Origin: Setomelanomma holmii
Lineage: Eukaryota > Ascomycota > Dothideomycetes > Pleosporales > Phaeosphaeriaceae
Direction: 5' to 3'
DNA length: 64,000 bases
Assembly: GCA_010015745.1 (NCBI GenBank)
Contig: ML978191.1
Coordinates: 1-64,000 of the forward strand
Part shown: piece after piece, positions 44,424 through 55,992 of the stretch
How the letters are laid out: every line of letters starts with the position of its first letter
Numbering within the stretch: the stretch's first letter is position 1
The notes under the pieces: generated by a model
Database searches by the model: none
Seen by the model: only the letters and a program-made list of their open reading frames with translations
What the model was told of the DNA's origin: nothing
Translations under genes and position numbers: made by a program

Positions 44424-46176
44424 ATGGCCTTCAAGCGGAAAGTTACAGGAGATACGGAGTCTCCGCCGCAGAAGAAGTCGCGAAATGGTATGCATCTTTC
44501 ACAATAACGTCGCCACCACAGCTGACACACGTCCAGACAGCGCGGAGCAAGAAGACGTCGGTTGGCTGTCAGAAGATTCGGAAGACTACAAGGTCAACTA
44601 CACCGATAATGGTGCTCCCAGAGCAGATAGTGAGGCGCGCCGCCAATGGAATTACATCTGTACTTTCGAGGGATGCGACCAGCGCTTCAACCGACCATGC
44701 CGCCTCGAAACCCACATGCGCAGCCACACCAAGGAGCGCCCGTTCGCGTGCTCTGAGCCTGGCTGCGACAAGACGTTCCCGCGCAAAGATCATCTTCAGC
44801 GACATTTGAAGAACGCGCACAACGATCCGGCTCTCGAACGAACATTCGTATGCGATCGGCAGGGATGCGGGAAGAGCTTCACCTCCAATGGACGGCTACA
44901 GAGGCACAGGGATGTTCACGAATCCAAATACTACTGCACAGAGTATCCGCCATGCAACGAGACGTTCAGGAAGGAAAAGGCCTTAGAGGCACACATCAAG
45001 ACACAACACATGGAAGTGAAGCCCTACCCGTGCACATACCTGAACTCGGAGACAGGCGACAGGTGCACTAGCGGCTATCAGACGGAGGGTGCGCTCCACC
45101 GGCATGTGTACAAGGTGCATGCGTCCGGAAATGAGAGCGGGCTGTTCTGTATGATCTGCGCGGATAAGGGTTCCGAGAAAGACGTTCTACGAGGAGAAAT
45201 GAGCGATATGGCCGATACATCGATGCAGCCGCTGGCTTTTGCGACGCCAGAGGAGCTCACAGCACATGTTCGAGACTACCATCCGCCAGAATGTGTCGAG
45301 TGTGGCCAGCGATTCAAGAACGAGTCCAACCTCAAATCTCACATAGATACTGTCCATGCGGACCCCTCAAAACAACCGCAGTTTGTCTGCCCCAAGGCAG
45401 ACTGCGATAGCGTATTCACCCGGAAGCACAACCTCACCGTCCACATCCAGACCGTGCACGAGAACCAATGCAGATACTTTTGTACATCAGACGCTCTCAC
45501 GAACTCTAAACACGAGGACCTAAAGGCATGGAACGGAGACAACGCATGCGGCGCAGCTTTCAAAGCCAAGTCATCTCTCGACCAGCACGTCCGAACCCAC
45601 CACTTCGGTCTCGGCAACCGCAAACAACTCCGCAAAGCTGCAAAGTCCAAGAAGAAGCCCGAGCCCTCGATGCTAAGCATGTTGACCGGCGTTGGCTACG
45701 AGAAGAATCGAGAAGTACCTTGCCTATTCAACGACTGCCTGTATCGCTTCTTCATGGACCGCGATTTACGTCGCCACTTACGTGCGACGCACAACATCGC
45801 TGAAGACGATATCGAAGCCATGATACTAGAGCGCGACGCCCTCACTGGCGGTCAATTCTGGATCGGTGGCCTGAACGAGTCAATGGGTGTCTTTGATGAC
45901 TCAGTGGAGCCGAGTATGCCGCAGACGCCTGCGCCGTACTTTGGCCAAGATACCATGGCGCCACCTTCGCACTTGGAAAGTGGGGTCAAGGGCGAGAATT
46001 CGAATACTGCTTTCTTTGGTCAACAGTTTGATCATGTGTCTTTGTTGAATGAAGACATGGAGATGGATATGGCCATGGGCCTAGGCAATCTACCTCCGGC
46101 GACGGATGCGCAGGAGGGCTTGCAGTGGGATATGCTGGCTCCTGTGGAACATTTCAATCAAATGGAGGAACGATGA
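44424..46176 (+). CDS. Transcription factor TFIIIA, C2H2 zinc-finger protein
   Basis: Binds the internal control region of 5S rRNA genes (and 5S RNA) for RNA polymerase III. The better start is the ATG at 44424 (MAFKRKVTGDTESPPQKKSR), spliced across 44488-44536 (49 bp, acceptor GTCCAG), giving 567 residues. The unspliced frame opens upstream at 44320 but its N-terminus is less convincing. About nine C2H2 fingers are present: YICTFEGCDQRFNRPCRL, FACSEPGCDKTFPRKDHL, FVCDRQGCGKSFTSNGRL, YYCTEYPPCNETF, and later ECVECGQRFKNESNL, FVCPKADCDSVFTRKHNL and VPCLFNDCLYRFF. An extended Lys-rich stretch (RKAAKSKKKPEPS) lies before the last finger. The C-terminal 120 residues are acidic and disordered. Confidence 0.88.
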
Positions 46177-46822
46177 GGTGTTTTCACCAAATGTCACAAG
46201 AGATTTGTCTTTTTGGCCATGAATTACGACAGCAATGATTTTCTGTAGCATAGCGATACCCCAGGCCAGCCTACATACGGTGTTTGAAGCTTGATGGACT
46301 TACTCGAAACAAACGGATGTCTGGCATAAGTAAGGACTAATCATGAATAAACCGACATTTCGACTGTTTGATATGTATTGATCGTAGTGATGGGTACATT
46401 AGGTGTCCGTCACCTCGCCTCCCAATTTACTAGCCTTGTGTATATATTCGCTGTCTAGCCGATATTACCAGAAATTCGCAGCCGGTGGCTACGCCAAACA
46501 TGTAAAGAGATTGTATGCGCGTGTGGACGCTGGGGTATATACTGAACGAAAATGCTCCAAACATGCGCAGAGCTGTAATACACGCACTCACTAAACCCAG
46601 TAGAATTCCCAACGCGTGCTTGTTGGACGGGAAGTTGATAGTGAAAGGTATGCCAGACCCGGCGGACTCCGGTGAAACGCCACGCTATGCATATTAAATA
46701 GGAATGATGTCCGAACGAACGTGAAGCCAAAGTCGCGACCCACGTGACAGGAAGGCGGAAGGATGACTTCCGAGACCAAGGAGCGGTGAAGCATGGGTCG
46801 ATGAAATGCTGCAATGTCTCGT
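46177..46822. other. Convergent gap between TFIIIA and the RBR-like gene
   Basis: Two 3' ends face each other. No gene or terminator structure is evident. Confidence 0.5.
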
Positions 46823-48636
46823 CTAAGCCGCTGCTTGGACATACGCAGCAAGGGAGCTCGACTCAGGGATCGGAGTCATGGTCTTGGTCATTTGTAAGGG
46901 CCAGTCCTCATGCTCGAGTTGTAGGGTGACTTTGAAACCATGCTGCTCTTCCCAGTCTCGCCGCCACATTTCAAACTTCAGATCCCACCTCTGTAGCAGT
47001 CGTTTTCTTCGTGATTCGATGACGGCCTCCAGTTTCCCTGCTTCCTTTGCAAATTCTGCTTCTTCGGCTACTCGTTCCTTCTCTTGTGCTGCCTCGAGCA
47101 ATTTCAATTCCGTATCTTGCTTTTGTGATCTATTCTTCGTTTCCCGCTCCTGCCGTGCTCTCAAGACATTGATTGCGTTTTCGTGTTTTCTTGGCAAGTT
47201 CTGCTGTAGCATGCGCTGTCGATCCAGTTTCATAAAGTCATCTTCGGTCACTGTGTGCGGGTGGTCAGGGTGTGATTGACCACTACCAAGACAATATGCC
47301 TCCATATGCTTAAGCGCCGTAGCTACATTCTGCGTCTCTAAGTCCTGGGCGTTTCGAAGATCGTGTTCGGCCAGAATTTGGTGTTCTTCTAGGTGCTCTA
47401 GCTCGACTGTGTGCTGCAAAAGGTAAGTCAGCTTACGTGTTATGATATCATGTGCTTTGGACCTACCTGCTCAATCTTCGCATCCCTGCTGGCTTCGTGT
47501 TGGACTGCAAGCCGTTTGAGCGAACAGGAGTGATGGGCTGAAAGTGCTCTGCGCTGGTTGCTTTCGAATGCCGACACACGCTCGAAATTTTCTTTCTCTT
47601 CTGAGCGGAAGCTTTGGAATGCTTCATTTGCAAGCAGTGAGTCGATACTGATCGCTTCATGCCTCCGGCGATGAGGCGCGGCTGGGAGACTTGTTGCAGC
47701 GGCAGGCTGAGGAACATTCCCTGCAGGCTGAGTCAAGTCTACCGAAGAGACTCTCTTTTCACAATAGCCTGAGTCTCGTGATGACCCCACCTCAGGCGGC
47801 TGCAGCGCTGCGCTCACAATGAGATCGACCTCTTCCTTCGCCATAACAGTTTGCAGAACTTCGCGTGGCAAAGGGCGTCCGCAGCAGCTGGGAACTGCCT
47901 GTCCACCTCTTTGACCTGCTTCCTGAACATGTATCTGAATTGCACTCGGAGACAGGGAGTGACCGCACACTAGTCTTTGGCCTCGACCTTTGCCATGGTG
48001 TCCACGATGCGACTGAGACGTACAGGAACTGTGGGAAAATTAGATTCATGCACAGGAGCATAGTATGTTGAGATCTCGAACGTACCTGGAGTCCTTCCTG
48101 AACATGCCAAAGAGAGATGCTCGCTTCTTTCGTGGTGCGGGGCCTGAGGATGATGAGGAACCCGAGAACACAGACTGTGCGACAGAGAGAGTCGAACTGG
48201 ATTGTCGTTGTTGAATACTTGCAAGTGGTCCATCCATGGGTGGGTCATGGTGCTCAACGGTTGGTGACATCGGCGCCACCTTTGGTAGGACTCTCTGTGC
48301 TGGAAGTCGCTCGCTAGCAACTTGATCTTTGGACGTTCGCGACGGCGCCGAAGTGAAGCCAGTGGACTGCGTCTCTTGCGAATGCACAGACATGGAACTT
48401 CTGTGATCGCTGTCGAGGGTCATAGTGGAAAGCGCGCGCGAAATGTCCTGTGGTGGGCATAGGTATCGATAAGGGTCGTCGATGCCACTTTCTTGTGCTA
48501 GCAGCGCTAACGCAGCATCAACGTCGTTCTCGTTCTGGTTGACAGCAAGCGCTAATGCTTCGGTCCAGTAGACGGTATCGTCGAATATGGTCGCGGTGGT
48601 GAGGGCACCGTGTTCATCCCTCTGCGGTTCAGGCAT
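46823..48636 (-). CDS. RBR/IBR-like protein with degenerate RING region and C-terminal coiled coil
   Basis: Exons are 48636-48086, 48028-47467 and 47413-46823 (introns 57 and 53 bp), 567 residues. The N-terminal part (FDDTVYWTEALALAVNQNEN) is followed by a Ser-rich stretch. The region around residues 200-250 resembles the RING/IBR stretch of fungal RBR-like proteins: GQRLVCGHSLSPSAIQIHVQ, PSCCGRPLPREVLQTVM. The last 200 residues are charged and helical (RARQERETKNRSQKQD, EEAEFAKEAGKLEAVIESRR), probably coiled coil. Only a few of the expected zinc-binding Cys are visible, so ubiquitin ligase activity is uncertain. The upstream TTG-led extension was discarded. Confidence 0.6.
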
Positions 48637-50105
48637 TGCGCCAGGGCGCGCATGCAGCTGGATATGTAGTGGTAGTGATGTCAAGATCTACCCGCCCAGG
48701 CATGCGGCTGGGAGCTTCGTGATTTTTGGCTTTGGTCGGGCGCTTTAGAGCTTGGTACGCCAGCGCGCCGTCGCAGAGCGATGTGCGGGAGCGACGCAGA
48801 AGACGGCAATTGGCAGATCAGGTGGTGAAGTCGCGGTGAGCGAGGTGAAGCAGGACGAGAAAGCAGAGAGACGCTAGTCTTGATCATCCGCAACCATCCT
48901 TCTTTCCTTTTTGCCCTGCATGCGCAAGGGTGACTATGACACCTCTCCAAGACTCCTCCAGGCTGACCTGTCATTTGCACTCAATTTCACTGGCCTTCAA
49001 ATCGAAACAGCGCATTATCCTCCGAAACATGTCACCATGAACCGTGCACTACACATCCCGAAGCCCAACCCTTGCAGCGCGCAGCCGAGGCCGCCGTCAC
49101 ACACGCCTGCAGAACGCCCACCGAGGATGTTCCGCCCTCTGACGCCGCAGACCTCTGGAGCTGATAGGGCAGTAACCCGTGATGATCTAATGAGCGATGT
49201 GTGAACTGTGGTCTCTGCGCGGGGATCCATGGTTCCGAATCTTGTCAGTAAGAGTTCACCGCTCGCTGGCGACTCGAGATCTGTTTTGACGTGCAGTTAG
49301 CCGTGCAGCATTCGGCAAGGCGGCGTCGATCACAGGATTGATCGGACCTCCTGTTCATCACAACCGCACTTAAGCCTGAGGCCGGAAGCTTAGCAATAAT
49401 TCGTCATATTGAGGGTGATCTGTCACATTGATGTGCAATTTCGTAATGTCTTCTTCTCGAGGACTTTTTGAGAATGCTCGCTGTCTTGAGTCTTGTGTTC
49501 ACTTCCTGAGACGCGGCTTCCCACATATGGTAGTGCAATGGTTTATGTGCGCAAGCGGCCTGCTTGATACAGAGACCAGTATTCAGCGCCAAGAAGCTAC
49601 TTCGCGGACTGCAGTAGTGCAAAGTGCATTTTGAAAATCTCTCTGATTACATTTGTGCGGAGACAGCGCCGCATTGTGCTCGTATACCCAAGCAGCTCTA
49701 GTTTAACAGACTCGATCCACTTTCGATATGCCGTGCATGTGTGACCGCCTGCCAGACTGCCGGACTACATGTTGTACATATGCAGCTAAGCAGCGGTCTG
49801 TGTGCTCAGATGGAGCTACTTGTGGGACGAACCTTAATTGTGGTTGGCCTCGACTCGACCAAAGCAGATGGTGAGCAGAGCCATACATGGCACGGTCTAT
49901 TACAGGGAACTAAAGTGCCGGCTCAAAAGACAGCCGGCTTTATGTAGACGGATGCAAAAAGAAGTAGGTGATATGGACACAATTATACATCAAGGCAATA
50001 AAGTGCTGTATGCAACGACTGCAACCAGTCCGAGCTGGTCGTCTTGATGCGCCGTGTCTTGCCAAACGCCGGAAATGCAAGTGCTTCGAATGAGATGTGC
50101 AGAAC
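48637..50105. other. Intergenic region, no gene seen
   Basis: About 1.5 kb between the start of the RBR-like gene and the 3' end of SED5. Short frames here have no recognisable domain. Confidence 0.5.
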
Positions 50106-51187
50106 TTATCCTGAGATAAGTACCCAGAGGAGGAAGACTATGTTCTGTTAGCATGTGCCCATTTTGCGAGTCCACAGAGGAACTTACAGATCATCAACAC
50201 GCCAAACATCTTTGCGACAAGCCACCTGTTGCCCTGCACACGGCTCCAGTATTTCATCAGCTCGCGCTGAGCACCTTCGACATTGTCCACAACATCCTCA
50301 GTGTTGGCATCTATTCGCTGGATCTGTTCTCCCTGCTCGGACACCATCTGCGCCAGCTGGCTGAAGATGCCGCCTAGCTCCTGGATCGTGGACTCTATCG
50401 ACTCAATTGCACGCCCTCGCTCTTGGATGTACGCGTTTTGTGGCTGCGCTTCTTCCATGAGCAGTAGTTGTGCGTCTGATTGTGGACCACCGCGTGTCAG
50501 AGCCGACGACCCTGATGGCTCTAGTGAGAGCAAGTCTTGCTGCGCGGCGTTTGTGTTTCGATTGAAGCCACCAGGCGACCGTCCTCGCTGCGGCGTCTGG
50601 TAAAGTGGAGAGTCGGTTCTGCTGGGGTCGAGGCTGCTCGATTGTGCGGCGGCTGTAGACAGGAATTGTTCGGTCCGTGATCGCGATGCCTGCATGTTCT
50701 TCGTCCGCACCTCGAGCACGTCTTTGAAGTTTGTTCCCACATTTTGCAGTTTATCCTTGAGTAGCAACACTACATTGCTGTTATGCTCGCCCTCCTGGTC
50801 GACACCTGGTTTGGCTCTTGGGTGCTGCTTTGAATTCATGGCCTGCAGCGACTGAACCTGCCCTGACAGCGCCGTCATGTCCTGCTTGATGACAAAAGTG
50901 AGCTCATCGAACTCGACCGGCCGGTCGTCGAACAGCGTCTTCCGCTTGGCTAATTGGGAGAGCCGCTCCAGCTTCTGCATTGTGCTTGCGACTCCTCTCG
51001 CGACTTCTGCGGCGTTGCGCGCAAACTCAGAGCGCTGCCGCTGTGTCGAGCTATTTGCCTGTGCCTTCTCCTGCGCAGTCAGGAGCGATTGCCGTTGCGC
51101 GCCGGTCTTGGACTGCGCCTGCCGTTTCTGCGCTTGGGCGAGGATTGAGCGGAACTCGTCGGTGCGGTCCTGTATCGAGACGGCCAT
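50106..51187 (-). CDS. SED5: Syntaxin-5 family Golgi t-SNARE
   Basis: Exons are 51187-50188 and 50137-50106 (50-bp intron), 343 residues; the last exon adds only the end of the membrane anchor. The N-terminus SIQDRTDEFRSILAQAQKR is the Sed5 hallmark that binds the Sly1-type regulator. A helical Habc region follows (FARNAAEVARGVASTMQKLE, FDELTFVIKQDMTALSGQVQ). The SNARE motif is QERGRAIESIESTIQELGGI, FSQLAQMVSEQGEQIQRID, ANTEDVVDNVEGAQREL. The anchor is WLVAKMFGVLMIFFLLWVLI at the C-terminus. It catalyses fusion of ER-derived and intra-Golgi vesicles. Length, motif order and topology are all as expected. Confidence 0.92.
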
Positions 51188-52023
51188 GGTGGGCTCACGG
51201 AGGCGATCGGGGGAGGATGCGTAAGATAAGGAGAAGCTGTTTGCCCTGAGGAAGCCAAGCGCAACCTCTACGCTGGTGCAGCGAGCGTCGAATGATTATG
51301 CAGTGCAACCGATGATCGAGTCTTGAGTCCTGTCCACTTTGGAAAATAAGTATAGGGAGGCGCCACTCGGATGGTGAGATGTATGGAGAGTCGAGCCGTT
51401 TCCGGAATCGCACCGCGTAAGGGAGAATGCTGAGCGCTTCGGGTTCCACTGAATCGACGTAGCGCGAGGTGCGGAGAGCAGGTGGTGGATATTATATTAC
51501 TGGGTGTTGAGTGTGGAACGGGGTGTTGAGTGGGAGATGAGGGCTGGCCCCAGAAGATGAAGGAGAACGTGGCTCTATGCGGCCCGAGTCCATGGTGTGG
51601 CTGTGTGGCGCAGACTTGATACTACGAAAGGAGATGGGAAGCTTGTTGCTGGCTGTCTTCAGACCTTTCTGCGTCACTGTCGCAGGTGTCTTGCATTCAT
51701 CCTCATCTTTGTGACTCCTAACAACAACTCCAATCGTTCAGCGCAAGTTGGTGTTGCGACACTGTCCTTGCTTGCTGACGTAGTTCGTTCGACTACTCTT
51801 ACCCTGCCACGCCTCGACATCCAAACTCCCGACGTTCCTTGCCTACTCCACACCAACGCCCAGCTCGCGCGACAATCGAGTCTGCGACATCACGATCACC
51901 GTCGTCTTCCGTGTTCACTGGAGATTATATGCTCGGTGATATCTAATAACAGTAGGGGCGCAGCCCTCCAACCGCTCTCGAGAGTGGGTAATACACCTTC
52001 CGTGAAACAGCCAGACAGCCACC
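51188..52023. promoter_or_regulatory. Divergent intergenic region of SED5 and the disordered-protein gene
   Basis: 836 bp between start codons on opposite strands. The plus frame is open from 51597 but its residues have no conserved look, so it is taken as leader rather than coding. Confidence 0.5.
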
Positions 52024-55000
52024 ATGTCTGGCCCATATCGCTTCACAGGAGAGTCGGCCAAGTCGCCACTGTATGCGCATCTCTTACACTAATACTGCGT
52101 GTGCTGATGGTGACTAGCGACCGTACCTCATCGCCCTTTTCTGCTGGGCAACCAGTATCCTTCAAGACTAATGTTAATCGCGCGAAAACAAAGAAGTGGG
52201 TGACTGCGAAGAAAAATGCATACGATGGAGACGATTGGGGCGGATATGATGAATACGACGAGTATGGTGCCGACGAGGAGGAGCCACCGCAGCCGTCAAC
52301 CGCGCAACGGTACTATGCAGGCGGCCAACAGCAGCAGTTCGAACAGCCTCAGCGCAGCGACACGGATCGCAGCTTCACGGACCCCCAAGGACCTCCCGGC
52401 AAAGCGCGTAGAAATTCTTTCGAAGCGGGGGAGGAGCATCGCGCTTTCTCTGCATCGATGCTCCCGCCACAGCAACAACAGCAGGGCTACGGGCAACAGC
52501 AGTATAGCGAATCCCAACGACAGATGAGCAGCGAAGAGCCCCAGAATCGACGGGACTTCACCCCTACTGCAATGCCACCGCCGTTGCAGACCCGCGTATC
52601 TGCCGTGCCATCCGACATTGGTGCATCGCCCACCCAATACCCACCACGCAAGAGCAGTATAGGACAGGGAGACTCGCCGATGGCTACCTCACCGAAGCCG
52701 CGCACTGGAAGCCACTCAGATAAGCCTCTGCCTTTTGTAAGGCCCGCAGATATCTATAAGCGCATGGGAGAGGAGCGAGAGCGGGAACGTGCATCGCTGG
52801 ACTCGTCCAGGCCAAGCCTCGATTCTCTTACGTCTCGCCCGAAAGACGACCCAAGTTCTCCTACCTCAGATGGAGAGAGACTGCTGCAACCACTAGACAC
52901 AGTACCAGAACGCAAGAGCGAGTACCTGCCCGATCTGCCAGACTTCAACGCGGGGCTCGCACCTACTATCCACGCGAATGCTGTGTCATCTTCCAACGAC
53001 CAGGGCTTCCGCTCGGTGGTGGACCAAGCATTCACACGCACCGATGACCTGCGTTCGATTCCTCCCACACCAACTTCAAGAGACTCCGCTTCAGATATGT
53101 CGAGGAGTAATACAGGCAGCACTGCAGGGATCAGCCCCATCATGAGCCGCGTGCCGAGCTCTGCGACTTCAGCTTTGAAGCGCAGTCAGGCTGGGGGTGA
53201 GGGCAGCACACCTGTAATCGCGGAAGAGCCTAGTGAAACCACGACACAAGTTCCCCAGCCAACTTCCACCTTCCTGCACGACGCCACACAATCAACCGCC
53301 TCGAGGCCCTTTGTTGACCATTCCCGCAACTTGTCAAACTCGTCCATACCGCGGAGCGGATTAGCGACTCCGACCAAGGGCGACAGTCCTGCACGCTCAC
53401 CTGTCATTGCACCCCGAAAGGACCTTCCAGAACCAAAGGCGGTTCAGTACGCGACTGGGAGTCCGGAAGAGCCACAAGCCATGCAAGGCGGACTGAGCGG
53501 CCAATCGGCAGCATATGCTGCACGTGAGGCAGACATTGCGACAGCACTCATGAAGGAGCCAGCACCGGTGCCTGCGCTGGGCGCGGCAGAGAAGCATTCG
53601 CAAGATGCGTTCCTGGAGTCACATGTTGCGCAGTCACCGGTAGAAGACGTGCTACCACGCTCGCGATCCGAGTCACCCAGCAAAGGCCGTGTGCAAGCCC
53701 TGGCTGGCAAGTTTGGAGACGTATCCCATTCTCGCCGCGGCTCGACCCAATCGAATTTATCCAGGAACAGCGTCCAGTCTTGGGAGAAGAGTCAAGACAA
53801 CTCGCGTGCGCCTTCGCCGACCAAAGGAAGCCCTAGCAAGCCCAGCAGTTCTGTGAAGGAGTTCCGCCCACATCTACCAGGACAATGGGAGTCTTACGCA
53901 ACCACGGCTCCAGCCATGACTCCATCAGATCAAGGCGACCGGGAACTCGGGCTAGGATTAGAGAAAGACAAGGCTGCCGCCTCGCTCGAAGAGACTGAGC
54001 TGACTCCGACGACCGCCAAGCGGCCAGTCACCGAAGTGGCTACTGACGAGAGCACATCAGATCCGATAGCAACCCTGAAGAGCGCCGGCGCTGCCATGGC
54101 GCAGTCTTTCAGGACAACCATTGGATTAGATGATGGCTCTTCTGCAGACCATCGCAGCAAAGCTCCAGCGTATGGTGATGTGTATATGGCGCGGCCTCTA
54201 CAGATGGAGCGAACTGAATCGTCGTTGTCTAGCATTCCACCGACTCCTCCTGCGAAGGACACACCAACAAACGAGGAGCCACCACAATTGTCGACACAGG
54301 CTGCAGTCACCACAACCCCGACACAGCACAAGCGACCCGATTTCTTCCCACAGCTCAGCACCGACCCCTCAATTGATGATCAAGAAAGCGATCGCTTACG
54401 AAAGGAGATTGTGGCTAGCCTCACCCCCGTGACGACAGCGGATCCCCAACGTTCGTCACTCCAGCCCTCGGCTAGCCCAGGAGCGAATCGCGCGAGTTCC
54501 ATCCTCCCAGCTGAGTACGATAGCTACTGGGCAGATGGTGGTGAACATGCCTCACCTCGTGCTTCGCATGATGCAGATCGCAGTATACCTGCTTTGAGCA
54601 CCGCTACTACTGCTCCTGGCATCACACAACCTAGCGAACCGCCTAAGTCATCTCTGCTCAACCGCTTTAGCTGGGAGGCGAATAATCCACTGCTGGTAGC
54701 CCCGGTCGACACAGGTAGTTCCGTCGCCGTTCCTGAGCCTACGAAAGCTGCTCCTGAAGAGAAGATGCCATCTCCAGCAATTGAACGAGCAGCAGAAGAG
54801 GAGCGTCAGCAGTGGTCTGAAGGGTTGCCTAATCCCTACTTTGGCCCTGGTCACACTTTGACAATTACCCAGCCAGATCCCATCTCTGATCCGGAAGTCG
54901 CTCCGCAGTCACCCGTGTCGCCTCCCGACTACGGTTCTCTGTCAAGTCCTACACGGGAACAGACTAGGTCGCCGGGTCTACATGTCGTCAATTCTGCTCT

Positions 55001-55730
55001 TAACCCTGAGGCTGTTGATCTGCCGCCTCGTCTGAGTGCCGACCTCGCATCGCCCCGGCGATCTAGTCAAGAGAACGGCGAGCCGCTTCAGGACGAGTTG
55101 TCACGAGAAACAACGAATCCTGCAATCTCAGCTTCAGTCGCAGTTCCCGAGCCAGGTCATACCGCTCCTGTCCATGAGCCTGCTACTGCCTTCGCACCTG
55201 AACCACCGGCAAAGTCGCCAACATCGCCCACATCTGGCAAGCCTCTGCAGGGACGGGAGATTGCCGCCATCAACTCAACTGCTGAGCGCATTGCTACCTA
55301 CAATAAGACCCGTGAGCACTGGGCCAAACACGACCACGGCCTCGACGGCTGGTTGGTGTCCGCACTGGAAGCGAATCCAAACATCGCTACGCAGTCCATG
55401 CCTGTTCAGCGAACCTCCACAGGGACCATACGCCACAAGCACACACCGTCGCTATCAATTCTTGGCAAATTTGGACACCATCAATCCCAGGAACCTGAAC
55501 AACCCATAGCATCGCAAGCTCCGGTCGCTGAAGGTTCTCCCACGGCCGGCCCACCCTCTAGCTCTACTCCAGGCTTCGATCGGCGAGTCACAAGCCGGCA
55601 ACTGGAGGCCAAGGGCAAGGACCTTTTGCATACTGCCAACGTGTTGAGCGGGAAAGGCCTGACCAGCGCCAAGGGCTTGTTTGCTAAAGGCAAGAGTCGC
55701 TTTGGAAATCGCGAGAAGGTAGAGAAATGA
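52024..55730 (+). CDS. Large intrinsically disordered fungal protein, unknown function
   Basis: Exons are 52024-52070 (MSGPYRFTGESAKSP) and 52118-55730 (47-bp intron), 1219 residues. Near the start it has FKTNVNRAKTKKWVTAKKNA and YDGDDWGGYDEYDEYG, an acidic/aromatic box that looks conserved. The long centre is rich in Ser, Pro, Thr and Gln with repeated SP/TP sites, suited for phosphorylation. The C-terminal block has GREIAAINSTAERIATYNKT, REHWAKHDHGLDGWLVSALE and QLEAKGKDLLHTANVLSGKG. I do not recognise a named family, although the end blocks seem to recur in other filamentous ascomycetes (recalled, not searched). It may continue into the next ORF through a 281-bp intron, giving one giant protein. 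Confidence 0.65.
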
Positions 55731-55992
55731 TTCCTTTCTTTCCTTTCATTCACATCACGATGTAGCATGCTTCGACGGCTTTCCTTTTTCCGCTTCGGCA
55801 GATTGGACTACTGGATACGATTTGATGGAACGAGATGGGCCTGCATCTAGCGTTATGATCTACTTTAGGCGTTATCGCATTCCTGTCCTCCCGGTTAATG
55901 TATCCAGGCATGTAGTTCCATAAAGATCCAATCGCAGTTGTCGGCTTCTTCTTCCTGTTGCCCTATGGTCCACATGCTGATGTGTGGTTTGT

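Noticed and set aside
51597..52023. N-terminal extension of the 52-kb disordered-protein ORF
   Set aside because: The frame is open but the residues look random; the ATG at 52024 with a 47-bp intron gives a better start in the same frame.
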